Part shown: positions 1-7,182 of the stretch, piece after piece
Numbering within the stretch: the first letter of the stretch is position 1
How the letters are laid out: each line of letters opens with the position of its first letter
NCBI GenBank assembly: GCA_964467005.1
Contig: CAYXPI010000081.1
Span: 1 to 16,604 of the forward strand
Direction: 5' to 3'
Length of the DNA stretch: 16,604 nt
Source: Thermohalobaculum sp964467005
GTDB lineage: Bacteria > Pseudomonadota > Alphaproteobacteria > Rhodobacterales > Rhodobacteraceae
The notes under the pieces: generated by a model
What the model saw: the letters and a program-made list of their open reading frames with translations, nothing else
What the model was told of the DNA's origin: nothing
Databases searched by the model: none
Position numbers and translations under genes: made by a program

Positions 1-500
1 CAGGGGCCCATGATGACGGAGATCTGTGGAATGACACCCGACGCCAGGATGTTGCGCTGGAAGACCTCGCCATAGGCGGCGAGCGAGGCGACGCCCTCCT
101 GGATCCGCGCGCCGCCTGAGTCGTTGAGGCCGATCACAGGCGCGCCGTTCTTCACCGCCATGTCCATGATCTTGCAGATCTTGGCGGCGTGGGTCTCCGA
201 CACCGAGCCGCCGAACACCGTGAAGTCCTGCGCGAAGACATAGATTTGGCGGCCGTTGATCGTGCCCCAGCCGGTGATCACCCCGTCGCCCGGCATCTGG
301 GTGCCCGCCATCCCGAACTCGGCGCAGCGATGGGCGACGAACATGTCGTACTCCTCGAAGCTGCCGGGATCGAGCAGAACGTCGATCCGCTCCCGCGCGG
401 TCAGCTTGCCCTTCGCGTGCTGGGCCTCCACCCGGCGGGGGCCGCCGCCGGCCCGGGCTTCGGCGCGCCGCGCTTCGAGCTGTTCGAGGATGTCCTTCAT
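1..500 (-). CDS. pccB: Propionyl-CoA carboxylase beta subunit (carboxyltransferase), 5' part, truncated by window edge
   Basis: This is the N-terminal 166 residues of a biotin-dependent acyl-CoA carboxylase beta subunit. The enzyme moves the carboxyl group from carboxybiotin to propionyl-CoA to give methylmalonyl-CoA, in the cytoplasm, with a biotin-carrying alpha subunit that is not in this window. The protein begins MKDILEQLEARR and carries the family signatures KLTARERIDVLLDPGSF, QDFTVFGGSVSE and the acyl-CoA pocket motif NDSGGARIQEG. The last residues visible are VIMGP. The start ATG is at 498-500, preceded by GGAG with 6-nt spacing. It lies 33 bp downstream of the stop of the unknown gene 534-1505 on the same strand, so co-transcription is likely. 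The propionyl preference over other acyl-CoAs is inferred from overall resemblance; no specificity residue is visible in this part. Confidence 0.95.
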   Translation of the reverse strand, partial: MKDILEQLEARRAEARAGGGPRRVEAQHAKGKLTARERIDVLLDPGSFEEYDMFVAHRCAEFGMAGTQMPGDGVITGWGTINGRQIYVFAQDFTVFGGSVSETHAAKICKIMDMAVKNGAPVIGLNDSGGARIQEGVASLAAYGEVFQRNILASGVIPQISVIMGP

Positions 501-533
501 CGCATTCTCCGTTCGTATGGGGCTTCGGCGCGC

Positions 534-1505
534 TCAGGCGCCGAAGGGGCAGGCGCCGCCCGAGCAGGCATTGAGCGGCAGGTTGAGTGTGGCGTTGAGC
601 GCCACCATGGCGTTGATCGCGACCATGATCGGGATCGCGGGCATCTGGAGCGCGAAGCTCGAGGGCGCGCTGCCGGCCGCCGCCTGGAGGTCGGGGAGCG
701 AGGGCAGGTCCGGCAGCTTCATCGCGAGGTCGAGCGGCGGCAGCGGCGAGGGCAGCGGCAGGCCGAGATAGAGCTTGAGCGTGGCCGCGATCTGGCTGAG
801 CCCGGAGGAGGAGAGCGCGTCGATGCCGAAGGCGGCCTGGATCGTCATGATCGCTTCGAGCACGAGGGCGAGCCGGAGAATGAGCGGAAAGGAGAGGCCA
901 AGCCCGAGGGTCGGCATCTTGAGCCCGGCCATCGCGTTGAAATACGAGGTCATGGCGCCGAACCCGCCGAGGGCCGCCTGGAATTTGAGCGCGATGGGCA
1001 GCGCCAGCAGCATCTGCCCCATATGCACCTGCGGCGGCGTCAGCGCGAAGCGCAGGTTCATCGAGGCCGAGCTCGGCGCCGGATACCCCGCCGCGAGGTT
1101 CACGCCGATCTTGTCGAGCGCGAGCTGAAGCCGCGCGATCGCCGCGAGCTGCAGGATCGGCATGAAGTTGATCTTCGCCAGGAAGGCGATCTTCGGCCAC
1201 ACATTGGTGTAGAAGCTGTCGCTCGCCATCTGGAGCTGGGCTTGGAGCTTCGGCAGGTCGAAGAGATCGAACATGCCGAGCGCGAGGTTCATCTGGAGGA
1301 GGGGTCCCGGGGTCAGCATGATATTGGGCAGGCTGACTGAGCCCATCCAGGCGGCCATGCTCATATCGAGGCGCGTGGAACTGCCGAGGCCGAGGGCGAG
1401 CCCGAGCTTCATCTGCAACGGAATGGTGGGCGGCGTGAACTGGAGCCGCATCTTGGCATAGCTCGGCAGCTGCGTGGTGGCCGGGATGTGACAAAAGCAC
1501 GCCAT
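534..1505 (-). CDS. Unknown low-charge Leu/Met/Ala-rich protein with terminal cysteine pairs
   Basis: This 323-residue protein is not recognised. ATG at 1503-1505 is preceded by GGAGAG four bases upstream, which fixes the start; the open frame continues upstream only as an antisense shadow of hslV. About 60 Leu and 22 Met are present, but only about 15 basic and 10 acidic residues (a single Glu). The chain is a run of semi-hydrophobic, amphipathic Leu/Ala/Met segments broken by prolines, for example QMKLGLALGLGSS near 31-43 and MPAIPIMVAINAMVALNATL near 298-317. No classical signal peptide or clean series of membrane spans is seen. The only four cysteines lie at the two ends: C3 and C5 (MACFCHIPA) and C314 and C319 (ACSGGACPFGA). 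The gene is divergent from hslV and directly upstream of pccB. The composition suggests a membrane-active, lipid-surface or self-assembling protein, but this is inference; no function is assigned. Confidence 0.8.
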   Translation of the reverse strand: MACFCHIPATTQLPSYAKMRLQFTPPTIPLQMKLGLALGLGSSTRLDMSMAAWMGSVSLPNIMLTPGPLLQMNLALGMFDLFDLPKLQAQLQMASDSFYTNVWPKIAFLAKINFMPILQLAAIARLQLALDKIGVNLAAGYPAPSSASMNLRFALTPPQVHMGQMLLALPIALKFQAALGGFGAMTSYFNAMAGLKMPTLGLGLSFPLILRLALVLEAIMTIQAAFGIDALSSSGLSQIAATLKLYLGLPLPSPLPPLDLAMKLPDLPSLPDLQAAAGSAPSSFALQMPAIPIMVAINAMVALNATLNLPLNACSGGACPFGA

Positions 1506-1574
1506 GGGTCTCTCCAATCGCGGGCCGGATGAACGGACACCCACAATGCGGAAGGCGCACGCGAAATGCCACAG

Positions 1575-1623
1575 CCGCCGAGCCCGGTAAAGGCGCCGGG
1601 TCGGCGGAGCGTTTGGTCTTTTT
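1575..1623 (+). terminator. GC-rich hairpin followed by a T-rich tract upstream of hslV
   Basis: An inverted repeat CCGCCGAGCCCGG (1575-1587) and CCGGGTCGGCGG (1596-1607) pairs almost perfectly, with one bulged base and an 8-nt loop. It is followed after AGCG by TTTGGTCTTTTT (1612-1623). Read on the plus strand this looks like an intrinsic terminator or attenuator. It ends 42 bases before the hslV start, and no plus-strand gene lies upstream of it in the window. It may stop antisense transcription, or act as a leader hairpin if hslV transcription begins upstream. On the minus strand no T tract follows the stem. Confidence 0.45.
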
Positions 1624-1641
1624 GCACACGGCGGATATATC
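1613..1641 (+). promoter_or_regulatory. Weak candidate promoter for the hslV operon
   Basis: TTGGTC (1613-1618) and TATATC (1636-1641) are separated by exactly 17 bases and match the housekeeping -35 and -10 boxes at 3/6 and 4/6 positions. The predicted transcript would start about 15-20 bases before the hslV ATG. The elements overlap the T tract of the hairpin at 1575-1623. In many proteobacteria hslVU is heat-shock controlled; the match to an RpoH-type promoter here is only partial, so the sigma factor is not assigned. Confidence 0.28.
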
Positions 1642-1665
1642 CCGGAAGGGGTGAGGGAGAGCGAT

Positions 1666-2226
1666 ATGGATGAGCCGCGCGGCGGGCCCGGCTGGCACGG
1701 GACGACGATCGTCGGGGTCAAGCGGGACGGGCGCGTCGCGCTCGCCGGCGACGGCCAGGTGAGCCTCGACAAGACCATCGTGAAGGGCACAGCGCGCAAG
1801 GTGCGCCGGATCGAGGCGGGGGGCCACGCGGTCGTCGTGGGCTTCGCCGGGGCGACGGCGGACGCCTTCACCCTTCTCGAGCGGTTGGAGGCCAAGCTGG
1901 AGGCGGCCCCCGGCCAGCTCTTGCGCGCGGCGGTCGACCTTGCGAAGGACTGGCGGACGGACAAGTACCTCCAGAAGCTCGAGGCGATGCTGATCGCGTC
2001 GGACGGCACGGCGCTCCTCGTCGTCACCGGGGCCGGTGACGTTCTTGAGCCCGACGACGGGGTGGCGGCCATCGGGTCGGGCGGTTCCTACGCGCTTGCC
2101 GCCGCACGCGGGCTGCTCGAGACGGATTGGGAGGCCGAGCGCATCGCACGCCGGGCCCTCGACATCGCGGCGGGCATCTGCGTCTACACCAACGGGCACG
2201 CGACGGTGGAGGTGATCGAGCCATGA
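1666..2226 (+). CDS. hslV: ATP-dependent protease peptidase subunit HslV
   Basis: HslV (ClpQ) is the threonine-protease core of the cytoplasmic HslUV protease, forming a double hexamer capped by HslU. The 186-residue protein has a 12-residue leader (MDEPRGGPGWHG) before TTIVGV, so the catalytic nucleophile should be Thr13, exposed by removal of the leader. Other family hallmarks are AGDGQVSL, KGTARKVRR, GFAGATADAFTLLERLE, AKDWRTDKYLQKLEA, AIGSGGSYALAAARG and ICVYTNGH. ATG 1666 is preferred over the in-frame GTG at 1651 because GGGAGA lies five bases upstream of the ATG. Its TGA overlaps the ATG of the next gene (ATGA, 2223-2226), indicating translational coupling. Its partner HslU is encoded 2.1 kb downstream, separated by two membrane-protein genes. 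Confidence 0.97.
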   Translation: MDEPRGGPGWHGTTIVGVKRDGRVALAGDGQVSLDKTIVKGTARKVRRIEAGGHAVVVGFAGATADAFTLLERLEAKLEAAPGQLLRAAVDLAKDWRTDKYLQKLEAMLIASDGTALLVVTGAGDVLEPDDGVAAIGSGGSYALAAARGLLETDWEAERIARRALDIAAGICVYTNGHATVEVIEP

Positions 2227-3371
2227 GAACGCATCAGTTCGAGATCGACCCCTCCGGTCGGCCGCTCAAAAACGCGGGCTTCGAGGCGATCTTTGCCCTC
2301 GGCCTCGTCTTCGCGTGGATCGTGATCATGGGCGGGATCTTTGCGCTCATGGGTCCCGAGCGGGCGGACGATGTGGGCTGGCCCACGCTCTCGCTCATGG
2401 CGCTCTTCGCGCTCTCCTGGTGGGGCGCGGAGATCGTCGCGGGCCGGCGCCATCTCATCTGGCCGGCCAGCGCGCTCGGCGTGCTCGGGCCGCTCTCTCT
2501 CGGCTTCGCCTTCGCGCTCTCCACGCCCGAGCTTCGGGAGGGGCCGCATCTCACCCGGGTGGCCATCGTCTCGGGCACCGCGAGCCTCGGGATGATCCCG
2601 TTTCTCCTGCGCTTTCGGCTGCCGGGGCTCGTCTCGCCCATCATCACCTTCATGCTGGTGGGCATCTTCCTCAGCCTCTACGGCGCGGACATGCAGCGCA
2701 TCCGCCAGCTCGAGGGGTTCAGCCCGCGCGGCATCGTCGCGGCGCTGATGAGCGACCCGCGGGCGGTGGCGCTCTTCGGCCTCCTCGCCGCGGCGGGCAC
2801 CATCTACGCGCGCAAGCTCGATCTTGCGGGCGACAATTTCGGGCTGGCGGCGGCGCGGCCGCTCCATCTCGTGGGCGGCGGGGTGCTCGCGCTGGTGGCG
2901 GGGCGGATCCTAATGCTGGCGCCCGGGCCGCTCGACCTCCTGCTCCTCGCGGCGGCCTGGCTCGTCGCCTGGGCTTGGGCGCTCCGGATCAACCGGATCG
3001 CCGTCCTCTTCGCCATGCATTTCGCCATGGTGAAACCGCTCGTTCTCGCCATCACCGAACGCATGGGCGTGACCCTCGACTTCTCCGATTGGACGAACCT
3101 CCTCATCGCGGTGCTGCTCTTCGACCTCCTGGTCTGGCTCCCGCTCCACCGCCTCTCGCGCAAGCTCGACTGGACCCGCGGCCCGGGCGGGATCCGCCCG
3201 CCGCTCGACGGCGACGGCTGGTTCTGGCGCTACTGGCCCTACGCGACGGAGGAGACGCTCGAACGCTGGGCCGCCGAGCGCGCCCGCCGCCGCGCATCCC
3301 CACGGCGCTCCCTCCTCACGCGCCTCGGTCTCAGACGCGACTCCGCGCCTGCCCCTCGCGACGGCGCATGA
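2223..3371 (+). CDS. Polytopic inner-membrane protein of unknown function (hslV-hslU insert, first copy)
   Basis: This 382-residue protein has about ten predicted hydrophobic spans between residues 19 and 310, followed by an Arg-rich cytoplasmic-looking tail (ERWAAERARRR, then RRDSAPAPRDGA). No enzyme or transporter signature is recognised. Motifs WWGAE (66-70), GRRHLIWP and LLRFRLP (128-134) have counterparts in the next gene (WLGAE, RRMVLP, LRFKLP), which suggests a distant tandem duplication. Start ATG 2223 overlaps the hslV stop and the TGA overlaps the start of the following gene, again as ATGA. It therefore belongs to the same operon as hslV and hslU. A role connected with HslUV, such as an envelope-stress or membrane-quality function, is possible from position only. 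Confidence 0.85.
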   Translation: MRTHQFEIDPSGRPLKNAGFEAIFALGLVFAWIVIMGGIFALMGPERADDVGWPTLSLMALFALSWWGAEIVAGRRHLIWPASALGVLGPLSLGFAFALSTPELREGPHLTRVAIVSGTASLGMIPFLLRFRLPGLVSPIITFMLVGIFLSLYGADMQRIRQLEGFSPRGIVAALMSDPRAVALFGLLAAAGTIYARKLDLAGDNFGLAAARPLHLVGGGVLALVAGRILMLAPGPLDLLLLAAAWLVAWAWALRINRIAVLFAMHFAMVKPLVLAITERMGVTLDFSDWTNLLIAVLLFDLLVWLPLHRLSRKLDWTRGPGGIRPPLDGDGWFWRYWPYATEETLERWAAERARRRASPRRSLLTRLGLRRDSAPAPRDGA

Positions 3372-4348
3372 CCGTCCCGATCTCGCCCGAGGATCTGCGC
3401 GCCGCCGTGGCCGCGATCCCCGTGCTGCCGATCGCGGGGGGCATCCCGATCGTCGCCTTGCCGGGCAACTCGATCTCGGCCACGGCGATCGCGGGCCTCG
3501 TCCTTTGCTGGCTTGGCGCGGAGTCCTTCACCAGGATGCGGCGCATGGTCCTGCCCTCGATCGTGCTGGCCGCCGGCACGGCGCTCTTTGCGATGCTGGC
3601 GGCGTTCTGGCTGTCCGTCCTCTGGGGCGCGCAGGCTGCGGTGCCGCCGCCGGCGCACCCGGCCGCGCCCGGCGTCCCGGCCGCCCTCGTCTCCGGCTGC
3701 GGCGCGCTCGCGGCCTTCGCCCTCCACCTGCGCTTCAAGCTGCCATTCGCGCTGTTTGTCTCGGCGCTCCTGCTGCTGCCGACGGCGCTCTTGTTGACCG
3801 GGGCGGGCGACGGGCTGGTCGGTCTTTGGCTCGTCTGGGCCGATCGGGCGCGGGTCTTCGACCTCTCCGGGTCGCCGCCGATCGCGCTGGCCACCCTCGG
3901 CTTCGGGCTCGCCGCCTTCGCGGTCGCGATGGCCTTCGACCTGGCGGACCCGCACCGGGTGCGCCGGTTCTCCCGATCGCGGGGTCTGGATGCACCTCCT
4001 CGCCGCGCCGGCCATCGTGAACGCCCTGGCGCTGACGCTCTGGCAGGCCGACACACTGGCGGCGGTGACGGGGGTGACCGCGCTCATGGTCCTCGTCGCG
4101 TTGGTGATCGACCCGCGGTCCTTCCTTCTCTCGGCGGCGGCCTTTCTCGGTCTCGTCCTCGCGCTTGCCTTCGAGGAGGCCCGCTCCGAGATCGCCCTGC
4201 CCGTGGCGCTCGTCCTCCTCGGCACGGCGATCACCCTCCTCGGCGCGGCCTGGACCGGGGTGCGGGCCCGGCTGATGCGCGCCCTTCCGGAGTTCCCGGG
4301 CAAGGCTTATCTGCCTTCTATTCCAGGCAGACCAGCGAGACGCCATGA
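3368..4348 (+). pseudogene. Frameshifted polytopic membrane protein (hslV-hslU insert, second copy)
   Basis: From ATG 3368 the first 200 codons encode a typical membrane protein with spans near residues 38-52, 61-90, 108-120, 127-146 and 172-190 and motifs WLGAESFTRMRRMVLP and LHLRFKLPF. After codon 200 (near 3965-3983) the starting frame turns into Arg/Gly/Pro-rich nonsense. The membrane-protein sequence continues in another frame from about 3975 (DRGVWMHLLAAPAIVNALAL onward) to about 4310. One extra base within CGGTTCTCCCGATCGCGGGG would explain the shift. The second frame has no stop before hslU and runs about 700 bases into it, whereas the original frame stops at 4346-4348, exactly overlapping the hslU ATG. 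This implies a second, compensating shift near 4290-4345. Two sequencing indels or a decayed gene are both possible; a programmed frameshift is less likely. Confidence 0.7.
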
Positions 4349-5649
4349 CCCAGCTCACCCCGCGCGAGATCGTCTCCGAGCTCGACCGCTACATCATCGG
4401 CCAAGGCCCGGCGAAGCGCGCCGTCGCCGTGGCGCTCCGCAACCGCTGGCGCCGTCTCCAGCTCCCGGCCGAGCTTCGCGACGAGGTGGCGCCCAAGAAC
4501 ATCCTCATGATCGGGCCGACGGGGGTCGGCAAGACCGAGATCTCCCGGCGCCTCGCGAAGCTTGCGGAGGCGCCCTTTCTCAAGGTCGAGGCCACGAAGT
4601 TCACCGAGGTCGGCTATGTCGGCCGGGATGTGGAGCAGATCGTGCGCGACCTCGTGGAGCAGGCGATCGTCATGATCCGGGCCAGGCGGCGGCGCGAGCT
4701 CGAGGCCCAGGCCCGCGGCGCGGCGGAGGAGCGGGTGATCGACGCCCTGGTGGGCGACCGCGCGGGCGACAGCACGCGCGCCGCCTTCCGCCGCAAGCTC
4801 CGGGCGGGCGAGCTCGACGGGCGGGAGATCGAGATCGACGTGGCCGAGGCCGCGCCCCAGATGCCCATGCTCGATCTGCCGGGGATGCAGGGCCAGGCGG
4901 GGCTCGCGACGCTGGGCGATCTCTTCGGCAAGGCATTTTCGGGCCGCACGCGCCGGCGGAAAATGACCGTCTCCGAGAGCTACGACGTGCTGATCGCCGA
5001 GGAGGCGGACAAGCTCATCGACCAGGAGGAGATTGTGCGGAGCGCCATCGCCTCGGTTGAGGAGAACGGCATCGTCTTCCTCGACGAGATCGATAAAGTC
5101 TGTGCGCGCGCCGACGCGAAGGGGGCGGATGTCTCGCGCGAGGGCGTGCAGCGGGACCTCCTGCCGCTGATCGAGGGGACCACCGTGGGCACCAAGCACG
5201 GCGCGGTGCGAACGGACCATGTGCTCTTCATCGCCTCGGGCGCCTTCCACGTGGCCAAACCGTCCGATCTCCTGCCGGAGCTTCAGGGGCGCTTGCCCAT
5301 CCGCGTCGAGCTCGCCGCCCTCTCGGAAGCGGATTTCCGTGCGATCCTCACGGAGCCGGACAACGCGCTCACCCGGCAATACACGGCCCTCCTCGGCACT
5401 GAGGGGGTGGAGATCCGCTTCGAGGAGAGCGGGGTGGCCGCCATCGCGCGCATCGCGGCGGAGGTGAACGCCCAGGTCGAGAACATCGGCGCGCGCCGGC
5501 TCTACACGGTGATGGAGAAGGTGTTCGAGGAGCTCTCCTACACCGCGCCCGACCGCTCCGGCGAGGCCGTGACGGTCGACGCACAGATGGTCGAGACCGC
5601 GGTGGGCGATCTCGCGCGCTCCGTCGATGTGAGCCGCTACGTGCTCTGA
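4345..5649 (+). CDS. hslU: ATP-dependent protease ATPase subunit HslU
   Basis: HslU (ClpY) is the hexameric AAA+ unfoldase that recognises, unfolds and threads substrates into HslV. The 434-residue protein is close to the usual length (443 in E. coli). It shows the N-terminal LTPREIVSELDRYIIGQ, Walker A GPTGVGKT (57-64), the central-pore loop GYVG (90-93), an intermediate domain at about 110-220, Walker B IVFLDEID (243-250), the sensor region DHVLFIASGAFHVAKPSDL and the arginine-finger segment LQGRLPIRVEL. The C-terminus DVSRYVL resembles the tail that docks into HslV and activates it. ATG 4345 overlaps TGA 4346-4348 of the upstream frame and no strong Shine-Dalgarno is seen, fitting translational coupling. 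The gene ends 7 bp from the convergent gene at 5657. Confidence 0.97.
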   Translation: MTQLTPREIVSELDRYIIGQGPAKRAVAVALRNRWRRLQLPAELRDEVAPKNILMIGPTGVGKTEISRRLAKLAEAPFLKVEATKFTEVGYVGRDVEQIVRDLVEQAIVMIRARRRRELEAQARGAAEERVIDALVGDRAGDSTRAAFRRKLRAGELDGREIEIDVAEAAPQMPMLDLPGMQGQAGLATLGDLFGKAFSGRTRRRKMTVSESYDVLIAEEADKLIDQEEIVRSAIASVEENGIVFLDEIDKVCARADAKGADVSREGVQRDLLPLIEGTTVGTKHGAVRTDHVLFIASGAFHVAKPSDLLPELQGRLPIRVELAALSEADFRAILTEPDNALTRQYTALLGTEGVEIRFEESGVAAIARIAAEVNAQVENIGARRLYTVMEKVFEELSYTAPDRSGEAVTVDAQMVETAVGDLARSVDVSRYVL

Positions 5650-5656
5650 GCTCGGC

Positions 5657-7093
5657 TCAGCGATCCGCGCCCGCGGCGCTGGCGAGCGCGCGGGAGCGGG
5701 CGGCTTCATCCGGCGTGCGGGCGCGGGAGACGGCGGCGCCGAGGCGGCGGACCTCGCATCGGAGACCTTGATGGGGGAGGACGCGGCCGGCGCCGTCGAG
5801 GCGGCAGCCATCGGCCGTCCGGCGCTCCGACGGGGGGGCGCTCTGCACGGGGTCTGGCCGGCGGGCCGCGCGGCGGGGCCGCTCCGGGCGCACCTCCGAG
5901 AGATCCGGGAGATCCAGCCGCGCGACCGTCATCCCGTCGAGATACCCGGTCACCGGCAGGCCCTCGGCCGCCTGCCACCGCATGAGCGCGGTGCGCAGCC
6001 CCTCGGGCACCTCGGCGGCCCGGCCCTGCGCGGCGCCGAGAAACGCGATCCGCAGGCGAACCTCGGGAACGGCCGCGAGCTGCGGCGGGCGGAGCGGCTG
6101 AGCCGCGGGGATCACGGCTGCCGGAGTTTCGGCTCGCATCTCGGCCCGTGTCTCGGCCCGTATCTCGGCCCGTGTCTCGGCCCGTATCTCGGCTCCGGTG
6201 TCGCCTGCGGAGGGGCGCGCGCGCGTCGGACGGGCCGCGCGGGCCGGCGACGCCGCGGCGGTGTCGCCGCTCTCGGGGGCGCCTTGGATCCGGGCAAGCT
6301 GCGCGAGCCGCGGCACGGTTGCGGCGGTGGCTCGGGCGGGTGCGGGCGTCGCCTCGGCGGTCGAGGGCGGAGGAGCCGGCACGGGCGCGCTGGGCTCCGT
6401 GCGCTCGGAACCGGCGACGTTCGCCGGAGGGACGGCCAGCGGAGGTTCCGACGGCGACGGGGGCGCGGCGCGCTCGGCCGAGGCGAGGACGGCATCGTCG
6501 GGCGCCGGCGTCTCCCACTCCCAGGCGAGGGCCGCCACGAGGAGGAGGGCGAGGCCGGCACCGAGCGCGCCGTCGACCCATCGGCGTCCGCCGCCCGAGA
6601 GCGCGCGCCGCTCCCGACGGCTGAACATCTCCTCGGTGTGCGCGTCCGCGTCGACGCGCGCGTTCCGCCGCCGGATTTCGGCCGCCACGGTCGCCGCCCG
6701 CTCCCGCACCCAGGCGCCCCAGCGACGGGCCCGCGCCGCGAGCTCCCACAGAAGATAACGCTGGCCGAGGGGGCGCGCGAGGCCGCGGGGCGCGGGCTCC
6801 ATGGCGGCCCGGCGGAGGGCCGGGAGCCCGGCGACCGGCGGCTCGGGCGGCGGCAGGAGGAGCCGCGGGGCAGGTCCTGTCGCCGCGCCCTCGGAGCGGA
6901 GCGACAGCCGCGCCGCAAGCCGGCGCAACACCGCGCGCAGGATCACGAGGCGGCGCCCGCCCGGGGTGGCCCGGGCCTCCTCCGGCGCGGCGGCGTGGAG
7001 GACCGACGACCGGGCGAGCGCGTGAAAGAAGGCCGCCATGCCGCCCGCCGGGGGCCGGCTGCCCGTCTCCTCCGCTCCTGCGCTGTCCGCCAT
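5657..7093 (-). CDS. Single-pass Pro/Ala/Arg-rich protein with peptidoglycan-binding-like segment
   Basis: The 478-residue protein starts at ATG 7091-7093, preceded by GGAGG with 5-nt spacing. An Ala/Arg-rich N-terminal part (1-170, probably cytoplasmic) leads to one membrane span near 173-192 (ALGAGLALLLVAALAW). A long Pro/Ala/Thr-rich, disordered-looking stretch follows (195-345), including a short repeat of RAET/RAEI units at about 300-324. Near 365-395, RTALMRWQAAEGLPVTGYLD resembles half of a PG_binding_1 repeat. The topology suggests an inner-membrane anchor reaching the cell wall. It lies 89 bp downstream of the EnvZ-like kinase on the same strand, so the two may be co-transcribed. A cell-wall role is inferred from one weak motif; the protein has no recognised enzymatic domain. 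Confidence 0.65.
   Translation of the reverse strand: MADSAGAEETGSRPPAGGMAAFFHALARSSVLHAAAPEEARATPGGRRLVILRAVLRRLAARLSLRSEGAATGPAPRLLLPPPEPPVAGLPALRRAAMEPAPRGLARPLGQRYLLWELAARARRWGAWVRERAATVAAEIRRRNARVDADAHTEEMFSRRERRALSGGGRRWVDGALGAGLALLLVAALAWEWETPAPDDAVLASAERAAPPSPSEPPLAVPPANVAGSERTEPSAPVPAPPPSTAEATPAPARATAATVPRLAQLARIQGAPESGDTAAASPARAARPTRARPSAGDTGAEIRAETRAEIRAETRAEMRAETPAAVIPAAQPLRPPQLAAVPEVRLRIAFLGAAQGRAAEVPEGLRTALMRWQAAEGLPVTGYLDGMTVARLDLPDLSEVRPERPRRAARRPDPVQSAPPSERRTADGCRLDGAGRVLPHQGLRCEVRRLGAAVSRARTPDEAARSRALASAAGADR
6129..6200. repeat. Six in-frame 12-bp tandem repeats
   Basis: Units of the pattern TCGGCCCGTRTC follow one another at 6129-6140, 6141-6152, 6153-6164, 6165-6176, 6177-6188 and 6189-6200. 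The first differs at two positions, and the last is degenerate. Units two to five alternate GTGTC and GTATC, giving a 24-bp higher-order period. Because the unit is a multiple of three, copies add or remove RAET/RAEI tetrapeptides in the minus-strand protein without breaking the frame, in its disordered linker. Confidence 0.9.
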
Positions 7094-7182
7094 CCCGTCC
7101 TCCCACCCTCCAGCAAGTTTCACACCACCCCTCTATGCTGCATCGCGCGATTCGAGGAAAGCCGTGTGGGCCCGAGCCCCGC

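Noticed and set aside
189..1340. A plus-strand open frame opposite pccB and the unknown gene
   Set aside because: Composition is Arg/Glu/His-rich without a domain, no ribosome binding site, and it is antisense to the certain pccB gene.
1506..2072. Upstream extension of the low-charge unknown protein to 2072
   Set aside because: The extension is antisense to hslV, Arg/Ser/Pro-rich and unlike the rest of the protein; ATG 1505 has its own ribosome binding site.
3990..5060. A 356-codon plus-strand gene starting inside the second membrane gene and overlapping hslU
   Set aside because: Only its first 110 or so codons look like protein; the rest is an out-of-frame shadow of hslU. It is best read as the shifted continuation of the gene at 3368.
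6129..6200. CRISPR-like array
   Set aside because: The repeats are contiguous 12-bp units with no spacers and keep the reading frame; no cas genes are nearby.
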